Assembly: GCA_963575645.1 (NCBI GenBank)
Contig: OY754472.1
Location: forward strand, 31,125,401-31,189,400
Direction of reading: 5' to 3'
DNA from: Xanthostigma xanthostigma
Lineage: Eukaryota > Arthropoda > Insecta > Raphidioptera > Raphidiidae
DNA length: 64,000 nucleotides
Shown here: piece by piece, positions 34,457 through 46,303 of the stretch
How the letters are laid out: each line of letters opens with the position of its first letter
How positions within the stretch are numbered: the stretch's first letter is position 1
The notes under the pieces: model-generated
What the model was told of the DNA's origin: nothing
What the model saw: only the letters and a program-made list of their open reading frames with translations
Database searches by the model: none
Made by a program: the position numbers and the translations under genes

Positions 34457-35068
34457 CTAGCGGCCCTGTACGTGCTTCGCTACGTATAAAGTGAAATAAT
34501 AAAACAATTTAATTGGAACATCTATCTATCTATTTTATTTATTTTAAAATATACATGGACGTATATGTGTGTATGTCGAGCACTCCGGCTGCGCCGTCGT
34601 GCCCGGTGCAAAAGAACGAATGGGGAATAAAGAAAAAAAATTTAGGGATGGACTACCCCTAACATTTAGGGGGATGAAAAATAGATGTTGGCGAAGTGAC
34701 ACCTGTAGACATCTGGCGGGGATAACTAATTAAATGACGATTGATCAGTTTTCGACCAGAGAGGAAAAATGATTAAATTACTAAAATAGCTATTAAAAAA
34801 TAAGGGTTGATCGTAGAAGGGTGAAAATTGAGGATTGTATGTATTTTTGTATGTTGTATCATAAAAAAATAGAAATTAAAAATTTTGTCTAAAAAATAAA
34901 AAAAAAATTTAGGGGTGGACTACCCCTAACATTTAGGGGGATGAAAAATAGATGTTGGCCGATTCTCATAGATACCGGATAAGCACAAAAAATTTCATCA
35001 AAATCGGTCAAGCCGTTTCGGAGGAGTATGGCAACGAAAACTGTGACACGAGAATTTTATATATTAGA
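34457..35068 (-). mobile_element. Helitron 2 of a head-to-tail pair
   Basis: It has the same termini as the adjacent copy, but is 612 bp because of extra internal sequence (about 34700-34900) and a second copy of the ggactacccctaacatttag block. The outer 5' flank is A and the outer 3' flank of the pair is T, the standard Helitron target. Confidence 0.82.
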
Positions 35069-35169
35069 TATACCTGTATAATATTATTTTGAAATAATAT
35101 TTTTTCTTCTATTTAGGTACTCATAATTATATCCATGATTACTTATTAAAAATTGTTTGTTATTATTTT

Positions 35170-36087
35170 TTCAATTCAATTCTAATCAGACGTTAATCAA
35201 AGGTTTTAATTAAATACAGTCAAAATACTTTGTGACGAAGGTATTGAGCATTTTTTTCGCTATATATAGATGTTAAAAGTGAGTATCGTCTATCGGTTCT
35301 TAAAAGTTCGCAATACAGGACAAAAATTCTAATTTTGAAATCCATCTTGGGACCACGCACGCTAGCCCACAGCGCGCCAATCAGCACAAGTTCCAACAGA
35401 GATTCCAGCGGCAAAACCAGCCTCTTGTGCAGCGGCCTTTACGTTGAAATGGGAAAACAATTCCCACCAAATTTGGTTCTTTCAACTGTGCGTAATAAAT
35501 CAGTGAGAAAACTTAATTTTCTTTAATGAAACAGTTCTCAACAAAGCAATCGGGGTTTATCGGAACTGCTCGGAGATAATAGAGGTGGGAAGTTATTCAA
35601 TTGGTTAAAAATAATGTTGAGTGTTAACATTTTGACGTTTGTTCCTCTGTGATCGCAATAACAGTACGCTATATAATATTGTTTTGTATAATAAACAAAC
35701 GGATTAGCGCCGTCGGTTTTTGGCCGGCAGGTGTTTCTCTACGAACGCTCAGCCAGCTTTGATCTGTATAAAAACCACTATATGCATTCGCCATACGTGC
35801 GTATTGTTTTGTTGAACTCGGTTAGTTACAAGTCAGGGCTTCAAACGAGGGACTAATAATCCTAATGCACCCTAAGGTCAATTTAACACCCGGTTCTTCT
35901 AATAGGCGTCCTGTACACATGTCGTAGTGTCATTTTTGTCTCAGTGCAACTGTAAAGTTTTCAATAAAAACCTCAATTTCGTATTCGCTAGGTGCGTGAA
36001 TCAGCACCACCAAAAAAATATATTTCGAAAAAAATTTCAAAAAATAAAAAAATGCAAAATTTTGAAAATCGTAAAAATCATAATTCG
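35170..36087. other. Non-coding DNA with LTR-like signals
   Basis: A TATA-like box (tgtataaaaac, ~35766) is followed about 195 bases later by aataaaaacc (35962). This could be a solo LTR or a small promoter, but ends and target duplications were not found. The left end holds a Penelope-type flank motif (ctaatcagacgttaatcaaa). Confidence 0.25.
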
Positions 36088-36345
36088 ACAATAAATAAAA
36101 TTATCGACCAATTTTTCAGACAATATATTAACAAACAATATAAAATTAATACATTAACGTTTCGATCCGGATTTGGATCTTCTTCAGAACGGATCTAAAA
36201 ATATAAAAAAATAATTAATAATTAGTTTCTATTTATTTTGAATGCAATTCGTGATCGAAACGTTAATGTATTAATTTTATATTGTTTGTTAATATATTGT
36301 CTGAAAAATTGGTCGATAATTTTATTTATTGAAGAGTTCTAATCA
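36088..36345. mobile_element. Penelope-type inverted termini with hammerhead-like core
   Basis: Arms of ~85 bp (36088-36165 and 36250-36345) are inverse-related and share taaaattatcgaccaatttt and attaacgtttcgatc. On the minus strand 36161-36190 reads CTGAAGA, a stem GATCC/GGATC, then GAAACG, which is the conserved core order of hammerhead ribozymes reported in Penelope terminal repeats. Self-cleavage is inferred. Confidence 0.55.
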
Positions 36346-36591
36346 GACGTTAATCAAAGATTTGAATCATAATTCGACATTAAAATTCATATTTTTGAAA
36401 AGAGAAAAAAAACAACCTGAAAATTTCGGAATATTTTAAGATCATTTAAAGGTACCTATTATACAAAAGAAATTGAGCCAAAAATCTTATGTCGAAATAC
36501 AATTTTTACGAGTTTCAAAATTTTGCATTTTTTTTTTTGCGAATTATACTAACTTTCGCCCATTTCCGTAACTATAATAGTTTTCAAGATA

Positions 36592-37088
36592 CAGTGTAAC
36601 CTCTTTATAGCATCCTTCGTTATAATGAAAAACTCCCTATAATGTAGAAATTTTTACAATTTGGTTGGTTTATCTTAAAACCCATACATTAATACCCTCT
36701 TTATAGCGCAACAGCCATTCTCTATTACGAAGAAATATGTTCATATTTAGGCGTCAGCAAATGTTTACAGACGTAAAGAGGACGATTCTGAACCATCACC
36801 AACTATTGAACAAGCACTTGATGCCGCCAAACTTATCGAAAAATTTCTATTGTGTAATGAAGATGATTCCACCACATCCCCAGTCATGCATAAGATACTT
36901 AATAAAATACAAAACAAATATTGGCATAGCAAAAAACGTCAGGCAATGTTAGCAGACTATATGTGCTTGGAATAAATTAGTTAGGTTAAATTTGGTTATT
37001 TTTCTTTCTTCCCTCCATATAACGAAAACTTGTTATAACGAAAGAAAATGCTCGGTCCCTTGAGATTCGTTATAAAGAGGTTACACTG
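36592..37088 (+). mobile_element. Internally deleted pogo/Tigger element (497 bp)
   Basis: TIRs start CAGTGTAACCTCTTTATA on both ends, and TA duplications flank the element at 36590-36591 and 37089-37090. The right end has additional gttataacgaaag-type repeats. It retains only the last part of the transposase. Confidence 0.88.
36766..36975 (+). pseudogene. Tigger transposase C-terminal remnant
   Basis: The frame encodes EDDSEPSPTIEQALDAAKLI, continues through KIQNKYWHSKKRQAM and stops at 36973-36975. Acidic text followed by an alpha-helical tail is typical of the C-terminus of pogo/Tigger/Jerky transposases. The CENPB-type DNA-binding domain and the DDD catalytic core are deleted. It lies in the correct orientation inside the TIRs. 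Confidence 0.65.
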
Positions 37089-37090
37089 TA

Positions 37091-38526
37091 AAAAAAATTG
37101 GTTGTCTGTAAAGTTGGTTTACGGACGATAGTTTTACGTGATAACGTCATAAAGAAAAAGTGATGAAAAATTATACAACTGAAAAAAATTTAATCAGAAT
37201 AACATAAGTAAACAGTCGCATATAAAGGCACAGATCCAATTATGCGAAATTTCCCCGAATTTTTACTGAACATGCCTGCTAGCGACTAAGCATATGTAGT
37301 ACAGCAGCGTAATTTGGGTTGCCTGCATATATTTTTTCACAAAATTAATAGATTTGTATAATAATTCAAATCTATGATATTGCATCTTTCGCTTCAAATT
37401 TAGGTTAATTTTATTTATTAAATTACTCACCACCTATAAAAATAATTTTTTTTATTAACTTTCTTTCTTTCGTATTTATTTAAGTCTCAAAGATTAACTG
37501 TCATACTATTTATAAAACAATTGTTTCACTGTTTATATAAAATTCCAAAACCTACTTACAATATTTAAGTATTTTCATACGTCAAAAAATTGATTTTTAT
37601 AATGATAAAATTTGTAAGAAAACGATTTTTTCGAGAGATGAGACCTAGCTAAAACGATTTTTTGCCCCCCAAAATCTCTTTTCAGTAAATTTCATCCAAA
37701 TCGTTAGGGCCGTTTTCGAGAAAAGCACGCACAGGGTCAGGCGGAACGTTACGAACGTTAGGAACGTTAGGAACGTTACACTTTTTCGTGCATGCAGCCG
37801 GTGTTTTATCAATTTATGATTGGTGATTCATCAATTTATAAGACGTTATCACGTCAAAAATAAGCTCGAAAAATCGGAAAAATGGTGATATTTTGAATTT
37901 CGCAAATATTTGAAAGAAAAAATTAAACTTTTCTTTTTCGTTTCTAACCATTGGTCGTTTTGACATAGAATGACCCATATAAGAGTTTTGAAAATATTAA
38001 AATGAAAATAATGGAAACCCTGGACACTGGACGCAGAGACAGACACACGTCTGTATAAATCAATTGTTGGCGATGACGTATATTATAATATTTATATTGT
38101 TTTCACACTGTGTTTCAATTGTTCTCAACGTATAAACGTCACACGTTCGAACGTCTTGTGACGTAATACACTGTTATTTTGAATTTAATTATTAATGTGT
38201 TCAGATCGATGTAAATAAATTAATGATCAAAAACTTCACAGAAATAACGCTTTTTAAGTGTTTTGTTTATTATACAGCTTTATGTGCTCTATAGTTTTAA
38301 AGATATCCGGCTCACTTACGCTTTTTAATTTCTTTTAATCTTTAACTGACCTTAGATGTTTTCTTCTGGAGAGTTTCCTCACTATGGAAATTATAGAAGT
38401 ACTAGCTTATCTCTGGTAGTACTAGTAAATAAACCTGCCTTTGCTAGATAGCTATATTTATAGTCCAAGAGCTGCTGAATTTTTTGTAATATTGTCTAAT
38501 CAGTGCAAACAACAAAAATAACATTT
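37091..38526. other. Non-coding DNA with a 9 bp tandem
   Basis: Four units of a gaacgttag-type 9-mer lie at 37741-37778. The phrases acgtgataacgtca (37,127) and gacgttatcacgtca (37,842) are inverse-related and may mark ends of an old element. No gene was seen. Confidence 0.4.
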
Positions 38527-38755
38527 TCTTCATACCTCGATCGAAAGTACGTACTTTCGTCCCTTATAGCAGGGACGAAAGTTTTACATTTACTCCCTGT
38601 TATTTATTATATTAAATGACAGCAGTAACCCTAGTTAGGTACGAGTATAAATACACATGAGACATTTTTTCCTCCCGCCGTTCTCACTGGGAGTAAATGT
38701 CAATCTTTCGTCCCTGCTGACGAAAGTACGTATACTTTCGAGCGGATATGAAGAA
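38527..38755. repeat. Foldback with gtacgtac palindromes
   Basis: The arms 38527-38604 and 38685-38755 are inverse-related (cgaaagtacgtactttcg, gcagggacgaaag, agtaaatg). This is probably a small MITE. Confidence 0.6.
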
Positions 38756-38756
38756 A

Positions 38757-39010
38757 AATCGTATACACCACACGGGCCTTGGAGCGTCATGAGCTCGAGG
38801 CGAAGATAAGGAACCATCTCGATATTTATCTGGAATGATTGAGGGAAACCATTGAAAACCTCAACAAGATGGCAGGTAAAGGAATTACCAATTCTCGGCG
38901 AGAGGCAGCAGGAAAAAGTTCCAGCCACATCTGCCCCCGCCGGGATCCGAACCCGTTGCCTCCCGAATGCGAGTCTAGTGCTCTCACCGCTACGCTATCC
39001 CGCTCGGTCT
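38757..39010 (-). mobile_element. tRNA-derived SINE
   Basis: Read on the minus strand, a tRNA-like head has an A-box-like tagcgtagcggtgagagc (38980-38997) and a B-box gggttcggatccc (38942-38954). The anticodon region reads gactcgcattcgggag. The body contains ggttttcaatggtttccctc and atggttccttatc phrases seen in conserved-domain SINEs of arthropods. A T-rich tail ends at about 38757. Such SINEs are transcribed by RNA polymerase III. Confidence 0.75.
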
Positions 39011-39485
39011 AAACATGGTATAAGCATAACGTAAATTGCAATCTATACAAAAAAAGTTGTTCGCAGTAATGACCTTGAGATTATAGCGTTATTAACGTTC
39101 AAGAACCATGAACGGTACATATCGATTATTTTATCCTGTTTTATCGACGTCTCCCTAATTATCTAGATAGGCAATGATTGCGTCATAAACAATCACATTG
39201 TAAAACTACTATTGCGCTGATTGCAACGTTTTCGGTATTTGTTTCATATAAAGCAGAACGCATACTGAATCGACTCGGTATCGAAACAATCGGCTTAGTC
39301 ATTGGATATCGATTCGACACTGAAATAATCGATTGTATTTGTAGGAGATTTTGTTCATTCTATTTGTGAGACGGTCGAGTTGTCCGTACCGTGTCGGTCC
39401 GGACCGATTCGATTCAAAAGACGTTCGACATAATATTGAAGAGAGAACATTTAGAAATTCTGATCAAATTTTCATCTCGCTTTTA

Positions 39486-39946
39486 TACAGGATGACCGGT
39501 TACTGCTCGTATTCCTCTCGGGAGAAAAACTATGACTCATTTGGAATGATTTAATCTCTATCATTTGGGGATCGGAAATGCGTCATTTTCGAGAAAATCT
39601 ACTTCGGTTTTCTTTTTACAAAAATCCGAATTTTGGGAGTTAAAAATAAAAAAAAATATTCTCACTTTTTGGTCTGAATTTTTCTATGATCTGATAGCTT
39701 ATTGGTCAACCTTTCTAATCTTCCTAAATCCAAAAAACCCCAAAATTGACTGTTAGATTTTATGTTGTGTGTTAAAACTTGCAATAAATAAAAAAATAAA
39801 TTAAAAATTCTTTACAGAAGTTTTTTTATCGAAAATGACGCATTTCCGACCCCCAAGTGATAAGGTTAAATAACTCCAAATTAGTTATACTCCCGAGAGC
39901 AATACGAGCAATTATCGGTCATCCTACATACATATTTTCATAGTAC
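39486..39946. mobile_element. Foldback MITE (tacaggatgaccgg ends)
   Basis: The arms 39486-39615 and 39810-39946 are inverse-related (aggatgaccggt, gctcgtattcctctcggga, gaaatgcgtcattttcga). The interior is AT-rich and non-coding. Confidence 0.72.
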
Positions 39947-40356
39947 ATACAAAGGTTTTGAGCTGTTTGTAATTTTGTTGGTTTGAAAGAACTATTTCTT
40001 CGACTTACAGAATCGATTTTTAAAATCCTGTATTAATCATTGAGTTTCCGCCTTCTTTATGAACATAGCCTGTGATAATTATCCAAAAAGGAGGCTGAGC
40101 AATAATGATAAAAGTGACATAGGTCAGAGAAGGTCATCTATTCGGATTTATGACGTATACAGGTGTTCGAAAACGATTGGCAAAAACTCACGGGAATGAT
40201 TCTCAAAGAATTTTAGAACATTCTTTTTTAAAAAAGCAATCTTTGCTGCCCTGGAAATCTGTTATTTTTGGGGATTTAGAAAAATATTACAGACACATTG
40301 GCAAATGTTTTTCAAGTGATAAGATCCATCCAGGGCCCCAAAAAAGCTAATAGTCT

Positions 40357-41024
40357 AGTCAAAATAAACATTTCTTTTTAGTATAATTCGCATAGAGCTG
40401 AAAATTGATACAGGTTTTAGTACACTATACAAATAAAATATCAAAAGACCCCGCTGATCCTATATCTGCCTCAAAATTTATTCAAGGTCAAAGGTCAAAC
40501 GTATCGGTTTTTTGCACTTTGATCGTAAACGTTAAATGTTATCTAAAAATAGATCAAACAAAAGTTGTAGATTATGCAATTGTCTACAAAAACTGCTCTT
40601 ATATTTTTTTCCCTACGAATCACTATTCCTGAGATATGCGACCAAAATGTCTATCTACGTACTGAACGTGTTTATCAAAAATAACGTTAAAAATTAATAT
40701 GCAAATTAGTATCGTCGATGTATAAAATCACCATTTCAAAAGAATGGTGATTCGTTGGGAAAAAAGTATAAGAACATTTTTTGTAGACAATTGCATGATC
40801 TACAACTTTTGCCTGACCTATTTTTAGATAACATTTACCGTTTACGAGAAACGTGCATAAAACCGATACTTTTAGGCTTTGACCTTAAATAATTTTTTTA
40901 GCAGATGTGTGATCGGTGGGTACTTCTGATATTTCATTTGCAATAGTGTACTTAAGATCTGTACCAATTTTCAGTTCTATGCGAATTATTATAAACCTAC
41001 CACTATTTTTTTGTCTATTTTGAC
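40357..41024. mobile_element. Foldback MITE (668 bp)
   Basis: The ~280 bp arms (40357-40630 and 40738-41024) are inverse-related and share caattgtctacaaaaa, aatgttatctaaaaata and aattcgcatagaactgaaaa. The loop is about 105 bp. The open frame at 40405-40632 lies in an arm and is not a gene. Confidence 0.8.
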
Positions 41025-41189
41025 CGAATTTTTGTTACGGTCTTGACGGTATACGTGCATTGCAACGTTTCGTTACACTTTCAATCTCATGAGTCGATTT
41101 TACCCTATACCTTGCGAAAAGAATTTTTACTTTAAAAATAAGCATCATCTCGAAAGGGTTTATACCTATAGGAGCGGTTTGTGTGTGTG

Positions 41190-41588
41190 TTCGGGTTGCA
41201 TATTCACGGGTGTGGGCGTTGCGGCGATGCGTGACAAAGAGGGATATATAGTACGCGACTGATTGCAAAGGGACGCCGTCCGTCGATGGAAGCGCGTCAG
41301 AACGCTATCAGGCGTCGTGCACGATAGTCACACGTGGTCTATAGACGTCGATGGACACTCTATTACGATGTCGCGATGTGCATTTGTTAGACGCTTCGAT
41401 TGTTTCGATGTTCGTTTTGTTCTTAAAGACAGTCGAGTGTTAATTGTTGAAGTTTTGATTTATTGAAACTTGAAGTGTTGCCGAGACAGTTTGGGGTGTT
41501 TTGTTTTAAAAAGTGATTAGCTTTTGTTTGTTTTTTTGAGAAGTTAATTTGTTTGCGATTTCCGTATTTCTTCGAACTAATTTTCCAG
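41190..41588 (+). promoter_or_regulatory. Possible TATA promoter and non-coding first exon
   Basis: This segment is unusually CpG-rich for the window. A TATA box (gatatatagta, 41243-41253) is followed by a G+C-richer stretch and a consensus-like splice donor (ttccag|gtaaaa, GT at 41589-41590). No conserved coding frame is visible. I infer a ~310-base 5' UTR exon, possibly of the gene whose coding exon starts at 48680. Alternatively it is chance CpG-rich sequence. Confidence 0.35.
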
Positions 41589-41599
41589 GTAAAAAGTTG

Positions 41600-42107
41600 T
41601 GGTGTGTTAGCTAATTGAAAAGTTTCGATGTGCTTATTGTTAAGGAAAGTTTAGAGGGATGCCATTTTAACTTTTAATTGGTTTAAGTTATTGATTGATA
41701 GGCCGTGATTCGATAAGTTTTGCGAGAATGGAAGAGTCCTCTTTATTACATTTAGAAAATAAGGTCGGTGAATTTCAGGGATGTATTTAATCGATGTAGG
41801 CTATGTGATAAATATTTTGACGTTTTACCCCAACATTATCATTTTATCTTGAGTTGCACAGTATAATGCCAAACATTTTAGCCTGGCAATTAGTAGACGA
41901 TGATCATAATATAACAGACGACAATGACTTCAGTTGTCGAGCGTCTATAACATATACCCCCCACCACCTCTCACTCTCTTTCTGTCTCTCCATCACTAGT
42001 AGGTACATCTAGGGCTAATAGTTCGTGATCAAAAATTGCAAGGTTTATATTAGATTAGCTAGTATTTAAGGTGTAAATAAATATACTATACAGTCAGCAA
42101 ATCAGCG
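41600..42107. other. Non-coding DNA
   Basis: No gene or repeat was recognised. Confidence 0.35.
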
Positions 42108-42412
42108 GCTAGGACACAGTATCTGGGTGCTTTAAAATATGTAAAACAAAACTAGTGATTTGTACAGGATGTTTGACGCGGGATTTATTTATTGAATATG
42201 ACTTATGAAAAAATAGCCGGACCTTATTTTGATGAAACTAACCTAGAAATTCTAAATTTCTACCGACAGCTTAATAGCTTCGTCTTATCGAAATAAGGTC
42301 TGACTGTTTTTTTTTCAAAATTATATTCAATAAATTAACCCTGTGCCAAATTTCTCTTTTTACAAAATATCATTAGGTTTTTTTTTACATATTTTAAAGT
42401 GCCCCGAGGCCA
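42108..42412. mobile_element. Foldback MITE (~305 bp)
   Basis: The arms share gctttaaaatatgtaaaa, ttattgaatat and accttatttt in inverse orientation (42108-42245 and 42280-42412). Non-coding. Confidence 0.65.
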
Positions 42413-43486
42413 GGTGTTTTTATCGGACTACGGCGAAGTCAAGAGAGGGTATTGTGTTTCACGTGTTACATATGACTACATTAACTTCTAAAGCCTAAAC
42501 GCTGGACCAATTTCGATAAATGAGATTTTAAAAGGCTCAGAGCAATTGCACAAATAACACTGGGTATTTTGTTGCATTTCGTTTTTGATAAGTCATATTC
42601 CAGTACGCTCGTTGATCATAATAGAGGTCTATTTCTGTTTCATTTTGATAAGTATTATTTCATTATAATATAATTAAAAGACAGCATTACTGATAGCATC
42701 ACTTAATGTAAGAAATATCTGTGATTATTTTTTCCCATTGCATCTATATTCACCTTAAAAGATGCATAATAAAGAAATTCATTGACGTTGCAATATTTTC
42801 ACATATTTTTTAGCCTCTCTATTAGTTTTCAATAATAAATGCTATACGTTTAGAAAAAAACTAAAATTATATTAATTAATTATAATTTAATTTTTGAATT
42901 AATAAAATGAATTCCGTTTTATTTTTTGGGACAAGGGCGCAAATCTTGTAAAATACAACCTTTTTAGCTGACACGTAATTTTAAAATATTTCTGTTACTT
43001 CATTTAAAGGATATTTACAAAAGAAACCTTCTGATGAGTTCATTTCAATTTTCCTTTTCTTTTGATCTGACTTTCAGAGGCTTATAGAAATTTTAAATGT
43101 TTATCGATGGAAATTGGTTTCGCCAATTAAATTTAAATATTTAGAAAGTAGCCATTTAAAAAAAATTTTGTATTTGAATTTAATACCTACTTCTAGGTAT
43201 TTGCTTCTAAAACACACTGGATGAAGGTAAATTTGTATGGTGACAATATTACAATGCGGATGTTTCAATATGCAAAATTAATTACAGTAATAAATACCCT
43301 ACAGCTTTCAATTCGTTTTTTGTACAGGATTGCGAAAAGAGAATTAAACCAAACTGAAATTTGATGACGTTCGTTAAAACACCGATGTGTTATTGAAGGA
43401 GATTTATTGATGCTATATATATATTGATATTTTTAATTTACTTTTTTAAATCAATGATCCCAATTTTATTGATATGTAAACACCTA
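42413..43486. other. AT-rich non-coding DNA
   Basis: No feature was supported. Confidence 0.35.
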
Positions 43487-44043
43487 TAGGCTGTGTGTAC
43501 GAAGCCTACTAGCGCCGCTAGTGGGTAATAGAGAATTATTGAACTCACTTTTTATGGAAGTCGCGACATTTGTCTGGTGATAAGTCAAAAACTTTAGTTG
43601 ACCATGATGTGTCAAAAAAATGTAATAAAGAAAACTGATGTTAATTTTATTTACCTACCATAAAATTTTGATTGTAAACCATTATATAAATAGCATAACA
43701 TAAAAGGTACGTGAGAATTATTTATTTATTAACTATGACGTACAATATATAAATAATTAATTTGTTTACACTGACAGCGGAACATCAAATTAAGGCGCCA
43801 ATAGTCTTTATTTTACTTAAATCGCCATCAGCGCAACAGTCCGGAACACAACAAGCATTGCCAGATCCCTTAGTTGTGCCCATGTTTTCTTTGTAATTAA
43901 AAAACTTCATAAAATTATAACTATTTTCCCTTTTAATAAACATTGCTCATTGACATACGGAAAATTTTAGGTTTCCCCTAGTGCTCACCCCAAACGCTCG
44001 CATCGAAACATTTGTAACACCGCCTCCTTGCACATAGCCCATA
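43487..44043 (-). mobile_element. ~560 bp dispersed element, copy B
   Basis: It is inverse to copy A (32074-32640): shared phrases include cctactagcgccgctagtgg, ataaaaggtacgtgagaat, cgccatcagcgcaacagtcc and tcccctagtgctca. On the minus strand it encodes MGTTKGSGNACCVPDCCADG before a stop, slightly longer than copy A. Function unknown. Confidence 0.6.
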
Positions 44044-44150
44044 CCCGCTAAAAAAAAGTTCTATAATAGTTATTGCAAAGGACAGAACCCCCTGCGTACA
44101 AGCAACGTTGTTACTTGGTAAACTTGATATTTATATATATTAGATATCGT

Positions 44151-44660
44151 GTCCATCGAGATAATTATAAATAAAAAATCGCAGGATTGTGGACAAATAT
44201 TATATTTATTAATTGTACGACGTTTCGTCTATAAATTTAGATTTTTTCAAGTACAAATTGAAAATTTTTAAAACAATAATTGTGAAAATAAACATTAATT
44301 ACTAACCATAGCAATTAACAAAAGTTAAGGTACATAAGACAAAAACATGGCAACAAGTAATGTATAAATTTTTTAAACAATAAAAATTAATTAAAAATTC
44401 GAAAGTTAGTTTAATTTCATAATATAGTTGTACTGACCACTTAAATTTTGAGTGTCTGTTCTATAATTAATAGAATTGTTTTTTCTAATAAAACACATTT
44501 CACTGATATTACGTTTCTTCCAATTTGACTCTTTATCTAGTATTTGAACTTCGTTAAATAGAAATTTATGTCCAGTGTCGAAATGATGAGATGACAACGC
44601 GGTCTTATTATCACTTAATAAATTTATGTTTAATCCATATTTGCGTACCAATATGACACC
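44151..44660 (-). mobile_element. Penelope-like element remnant with GIY-YIG C-terminus
   Basis: The minus-strand frame 44651-44406 encodes LSSHHFDTGHKFLFNEVQIL and KKRNISEMCFIRKN, the usual C-terminal part of the Penelope GIY-YIG domain (H…TGH…F….IL..E..W.KR..SE...I). Below it lies a terminal-repeat-like segment with gacgtttcgtc near 44220. The reverse transcriptase part is missing. Confidence 0.75.
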
Positions 44661-45197
44661 AAAAGTTAAAAAATACGCTACAAGAATTCATTTTCTAAGT
44701 TTCTAAATTAATTCTCGTATTTAAAAATTCGTTATAACCATTAAAACTGGAAAATACAGAAAAATAGCTATGGCAGCCAGTTTCTGAAAATGAAAATGGA
44801 TAATTCGGTTTGTTCGATTTCCTCGGAAAATTAAACATACCATTTTAATTGGTATAACAAATCAAACCTCGTTAAAATTGTTTTTTAAACAAATTCCGTT
44901 TGCATAAATTTAAATATTAATGTCGGAGACAGCAGTCAACTAGATATTCAGAAAACAGATCCATCTGTTGTTAACACAATATATCACTAATTACTTTAAA
45001 AAATACGCACTCTAATCATGCTAATTACAATCCGCGTTTTAACTGTACTTATATAAAAATAATTTAATAAGAATACGTTCACTAATTAGTAAGTAACTGT
45101 TGAATTTACATGACCCATTTTTGACCACCGTTTTAAAAAATGTTCAATTTCTCTAATAGTCCCAGCGGCGGGCGTAAAAATTCTATTTTATAGAATA

Positions 45198-45520
45198 CTA
45201 GCAGTCCGTCCCGGTTTCATCCGGGTTCTGAAAAATGTATTTCGTTTGCGGCTCGGCGTCTGAACTAATAGTTTTGAGCAAATTCTAACAGATCTCGCTA
45301 CTTGGTACTAAAACAGTTTTTTTTGTTTGCTTCTGAACTAATAGCTTTGAGTGAATTTTATCAGATGTCCTTACATGTTCCCAAAACTTTTTTTTTTGAG
45401 AAAACACCGTAATTTTGTACAAAATATTTAATAAAAACTATCCTATAGCGTAAGTTGCACGAAGCAAAACACATTTCAAACTTTCATCCTCTATAAAATC
45501 GGAACCGTTTTTACGGACGC
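45198..45520 (-). mobile_element. Non-autonomous Helitron, minus copy
   Basis: It is the inverse relative of 14976-15383: 3' end CTAG at 45198 preceded by the ggatgaaaccggg text, then cagacgccgagccgc and aaaactatcctatagc in mirrored order. The 5' end has diverged. Confidence 0.6.
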
Positions 45521-45720
45521 CGCTCCCACTATAAATGTCTCAAATTCTTAAATAACGATTTGTGTAAAGTTACTAGTGTTTTGCGTGAATAGAAAAAAAA
45601 GCTCGTAATGATTTTATTTTTTTGACAACCCTTTGACCATGGTTTCAGCTAGTAGACATTAATTTTAAAATGTTGCTGAGATTTTTTTTGAAATCCGATT
45701 GTGCACATAATACGATGTAT

Positions 45721-46191
45721 TAGTCAGGGAGCTGACGCATAAAAAAAGCATGTCGTCCCAATCTTCTGCCGCTTGGTTATACATAAGCTATTTAAGTAAT
45801 TCAGAGCATTTTTTCTTCGATGATATATAGGCGGAATCTGGACCCATTTTAAGATAGGGGGGATAAAGAATTTCAAAGGGGGTAAAAAAGGGTTAATATA
45901 AAAAAAAAGTTGCCGCTTGGGGAGCGTGCAATTAGTCAAAAATTACTGCCGCTAGTACTTCCCGGTCATTTGGCTCTAACAAAACCTAAAACGAAGCGGC
46001 AGACATTTTTTTTAAATTTTAACATTTTTTTACTTCCTTTCAAATTTTTTGTCTCTCCTATCTTAAAATGTGCCCAGATTCCGTCTATATATCATATAAG
46101 AAAAAATGCTCTAAATTACTTAAATAGCTTATGTACCAAGCGGCAGAAGGTTGGGACGACATGCTTTTTTTACGCGTCAGCTCCCTGACTA
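45721..46191. mobile_element. Foldback MITE (471 bp), TA ends
   Basis: It begins tagtcagggagctgacgc and ends with its inverse. Arms of about 190 bp include aaaaagcatgtcgtccca, ttctgccgcttgg and aagctatttaagtaa. The TA at each end is probably the target duplication. The two open frames in the arms have mirrored content. Confidence 0.85.
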
Positions 46192-46303
46192 TATATTATG
46201 TATTTCGATCGTAAAATGATTTTTGATATATTATGTACGTTTTTGATTTTCTGGCATCGGTAAGACATATAGGTGCATTTCATACAACAAAAAACTTCTG
46301 AGC

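Noticed and set aside
38635-38928. 97-codon minus-strand frame as a gene
   Set aside because: It overlaps the tRNA-derived SINE and its foldback neighbour; the translation has no domain signature.
40405-40632. 75-codon frame as gene
   Set aside because: Lies wholly in one arm of a foldback MITE.
45724-46188. Two similar ~70-90 codon frames on opposite strands
   Set aside because: They arise from the inverted arms of the MITE 45721-46191, which explains their similarity.
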